Shown piece after piece: positions 62,297-64,000 of a stretch of 64,000 bases of DNA; position 1 is the stretch's first letter, and each line of letters begins with the position of its first letter. The translations under genes were made by a program, and so were the position numbers. This DNA comes from Clostridium sp. OM02-18AC. Its GTDB lineage: Bacteria; Bacillota; Clostridia; Lachnospirales; Lachnospiraceae. Location of the stretch: positions 103,805-167,804 of the forward strand of contig NZ_QULW01000006.1 of the NCBI RefSeq assembly GCF_003481825.1. Direction: 5' to 3'. The notes under the pieces are model-generated. The model worked only from the letters and a program-made list of their open reading frames with translations, ran no database searches and was not told where the DNA came from.

Positions 62297-63874
62297 ATGC
62301 CAAAATGGCTGGAAAATGCAGTATTCTATGAAATATATCCGCAAAGTTTTTGCGACAGTAACGGAGATGGAATCGGTGATATTCCTGGAATTATCAGTAA
62401 ACTTGATTATATTAAAGAGCTTGGCTGCAATGCAATCTGGATGAATCCCTGTTTTGATTCTCCTTTTTTTGATGCTGGATATGATATTCGAGATTACTAT
62501 AAAGTTGCGCCACGCTATGGGACGAATCAGGATATCGCCAATTTATTTGAAGAAGTACATAAAAGAGACATGCATATCATCCTGGATCTGGTTCCCGGCC
62601 ATACGTCAATTGAACATCCATGGTTCAAAATCTCAGCTTCAAGCTTAAAAAATGAGTACACAGAACGATATATTTGGACTCCCTATCGAAAGGTAAAACC
62701 TCAAATAGATCAGCCTGGTGAAAATAATTATAATATTCGTGGATTTATTATTGGTTTTGGAGGCAGACCAGGATGCTGCGCTGTTAATTTCTATTCTACA
62801 CAGCCTGCGTTGAATTATGGTTTTGCAAGAGTAGATGACCCCAGCTGGCAGTTGCCCATGGATGCCCCCGGTCCGCTTGCAACAAGAGATGCATTAAAAG
62901 ACATCATGCGGTTTTGGTTGGAAATGGGATGTGATGGTTTCCGGGTTGATATGGCCGGAGAAGTGATAAAGAACGACCCAGATCAGGAAGGAAATGTTCG
63001 ATTATGGCGATATTTTCGTGATTTTCTTGATCAGGAATTCCCAAATGCGGCCATGATCTCCGAATGGGGATATCCTTCTTACTCCATTCGTGGAGGCTTT
63101 CATATGGATTTCCTTTTAAAGAGAGGGAAGCAGCACTATTGGGAACTCTTCCGTTCTGATACCCCTTACTTTTCCAGAGCCGGAAAAGGAGATATTTCCG
63201 GTTTTGTAGAAAACTTTTGTAAAGATTATGAAATGACAGATGGAAAGGGATTAATCTGCACACCTTCCGGGAATCATGATATCAGCAGAATCCGCGAGCA
63301 TTTAGATGATGAAGAAATAAAAATTGCCTTCGCATTCATTCTATCTATGCCAGGAGCACCATTTCTTTATTACGGTGATGAAATTGGAATGAAAAATCTG
63401 GACGGATTGGATTCTGTCGAAGGCAGTGAAGAAAGAACACAGTGCAGAACTCCTATGCAATGGAATACAAAAGTAAATGCCGGATTCTCCGCTGCTGGTA
63501 CAGATAAATTATATGCACCAATCGATCCAGATTGCAACAGACCTACTGTAGAAGAACAGATGACTCGCCCAGATTCACTCTGGCATGAAATACAGGAACT
63601 GATTCATATTAGAAAAACACATCCTGCCTTACAGTCATGTCCATCCATCCGATTTCTGTATGCCGAAAAAGGAAAATACCCTCTTGTCTACGTAAGAGAA
63701 TGCGAGACGGAGAAAGTGTTGATTGTTCTTAATCCGAAAGATAAAGAAGCAAGTTGTAAACTTACAGAAAAAGTATATGTAAAATCTGTCATTTATTCAA
63801 ACCATGGAACAGCAAAAATCCAGGCAAACACTTTGACTGTCCCAGCGGCATCCGCATCATTTTTTGCAATTTAA
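62297..63874 (+). CDS. GH13 alpha-glucosidase/oligo-1,6-glucosidase-like enzyme
   Basis: 525-residue cytoplasmic glycoside hydrolase of the GH13 group. The catalytic nucleophile is Asp218 in GFRVDMAG, the acid/base Glu256 in ISEWG and the third Asp328 in GNHDISR. The N-terminal AVFYEIYPQSFCDSNGDGIGD is typical of oligo-1,6-glucosidases and related enzymes. AGGAGG precedes the ATG at 62297; the longer frame from 62249 begins inside the hairpin. Its place directly after a carboxylate transporter is unusual and suggests a glucosylated acid, but that is speculation. Confidence 0.92.
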   Translation: MPKWLENAVFYEIYPQSFCDSNGDGIGDIPGIISKLDYIKELGCNAIWMNPCFDSPFFDAGYDIRDYYKVAPRYGTNQDIANLFEEVHKRDMHIILDLVPGHTSIEHPWFKISASSLKNEYTERYIWTPYRKVKPQIDQPGENNYNIRGFIIGFGGRPGCCAVNFYSTQPALNYGFARVDDPSWQLPMDAPGPLATRDALKDIMRFWLEMGCDGFRVDMAGEVIKNDPDQEGNVRLWRYFRDFLDQEFPNAAMISEWGYPSYSIRGGFHMDFLLKRGKQHYWELFRSDTPYFSRAGKGDISGFVENFCKDYEMTDGKGLICTPSGNHDISRIREHLDDEEIKIAFAFILSMPGAPFLYYGDEIGMKNLDGLDSVEGSEERTQCRTPMQWNTKVNAGFSAAGTDKLYAPIDPDCNRPTVEEQMTRPDSLWHEIQELIHIRKTHPALQSCPSIRFLYAEKGKYPLVYVRECETEKVLIVLNPKDKEASCKLTEKVYVKSVIYSNHGTAKIQANTLTVPAASASFFAI

Positions 63875-63907
63875 GAGAACTGAAAAAGCACGGGCATGCA
63901 AACGGTA

Positions 63908-63984
63908 GAATTTACTTTTGAAAGTTTCAGCTGAAAAACACAGCTGACTTGAAAAAGTAAATTCCAGTGCAAAAGTAAATTCCA
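63908..63984. repeat. Inverted and direct repeats at the window edge
   Basis: GAATTTACTTTT (63908-63919) is the inverse of AAAAGTAAATTC, which occurs twice as AAAAGTAAATTCCA at 63953-63966 and 63971-63984, 18 bases apart. The inner CAGCTG copies allow a long imperfect hairpin. This looks like the end of a mobile element that continues outside the window. No gene is seen from 63875 to the edge. Confidence 0.6.
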
Positions 63985-64000
63985 CCGCTCTTTTAAAAGT

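Noticed and set aside
1..64000. CRISPR arrays, tRNA or rRNA genes, and prophage genes
   Set aside because: No regularly spaced repeats with spacers, no cloverleaf or rRNA sequence and no phage structural genes were recognised by reading; short tRNAs could still be missed without a covariance scan.

Overview
The window looks like chromosomal DNA from a low-to-mid GC Gram-positive anaerobe, most likely a gut Clostridia/Lachnospiraceae member. This is inferred from AGGAGG-type ribosome binding sites on most genes, classical TTGACA/TATAAT promoters, an oxygen-independent set of enzymes (Fe-S and molybdopterin redox proteins), a Firmicutes-style RND efflux operon and many LysR-controlled carboxylate transporters. 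No rRNA, tRNA, CRISPR array or prophage was seen.

Layout. 0-2 kb: end of a peptide-type ABC transporter operon (ATPase plus an M14/AstE-like deacylase). 2-5.2 kb: PrpF-like isomerase and a shortened MatC/SLC13-like permease, divergent from a LysR gene. 5.2-12 kb: housekeeping genes (Nudix, GNAT, cyclophilin, flavodoxin), an intact IS200/IS605 element with tnpA and tnpB, a small XRE regulator/membrane protein operon and mgtE. 12.1-12.75 kb: two divergent micro-ORFs with very strong ribosome binding sites. 12.8-17.5 kb: M20 peptidase, 2-hydroxycarboxylate transporter and YitT operon, divergent from a second LysR gene. 17.5-27.6 kb: RND efflux operon (adaptor, pump, two TolC-like proteins), a small membrane protein and a two-component system. 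27.6-36 kb: GntR-controlled cluster with a PatB/MalY C-S lyase, an amino acid permease, a flavin/molybdopterin/Fe-S redox trio and an esterase. 36.3-53.1 kb: degenerate GGDEF-EAL protein, chorismate mutase/shikimate kinase fusion, EamA exporter, then three diverged FAD-oxidoreductase + SLC13/DASS transporter pairs interleaved with three LysR genes, a second chorismate mutase-like gene and a YdiB-type quinate/shikimate dehydrogenase. 53-57 kb: AEC, CaCA and AGCS transporters and a probable small RNA. 57-64 kb: a visibly AT-richer segment with a PrpR-like regulator, a tripartite tricarboxylate transporter and a GH13 glucosidase, ending in an inverted/direct repeat cluster.

The common theme is import and conversion of organic acids. 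Five LysR genes sit divergent from or next to carboxylate transporter and enzyme genes. The most interesting part is 39.8-53.1 kb. There, FAD3, SLC13-3 and a YdiB-like dehydrogenase form one apparent operon, and SLC13-1, FAD1 and a chorismate mutase-like protein form another. I infer a system for anaerobic use of hydroaromatic acids (quinate, shikimate or relatives); this is not proven by sequence. A second candidate pathway is the molybdoenzyme/C-S lyase cluster, which could handle sulfur-containing amino acid derivatives.
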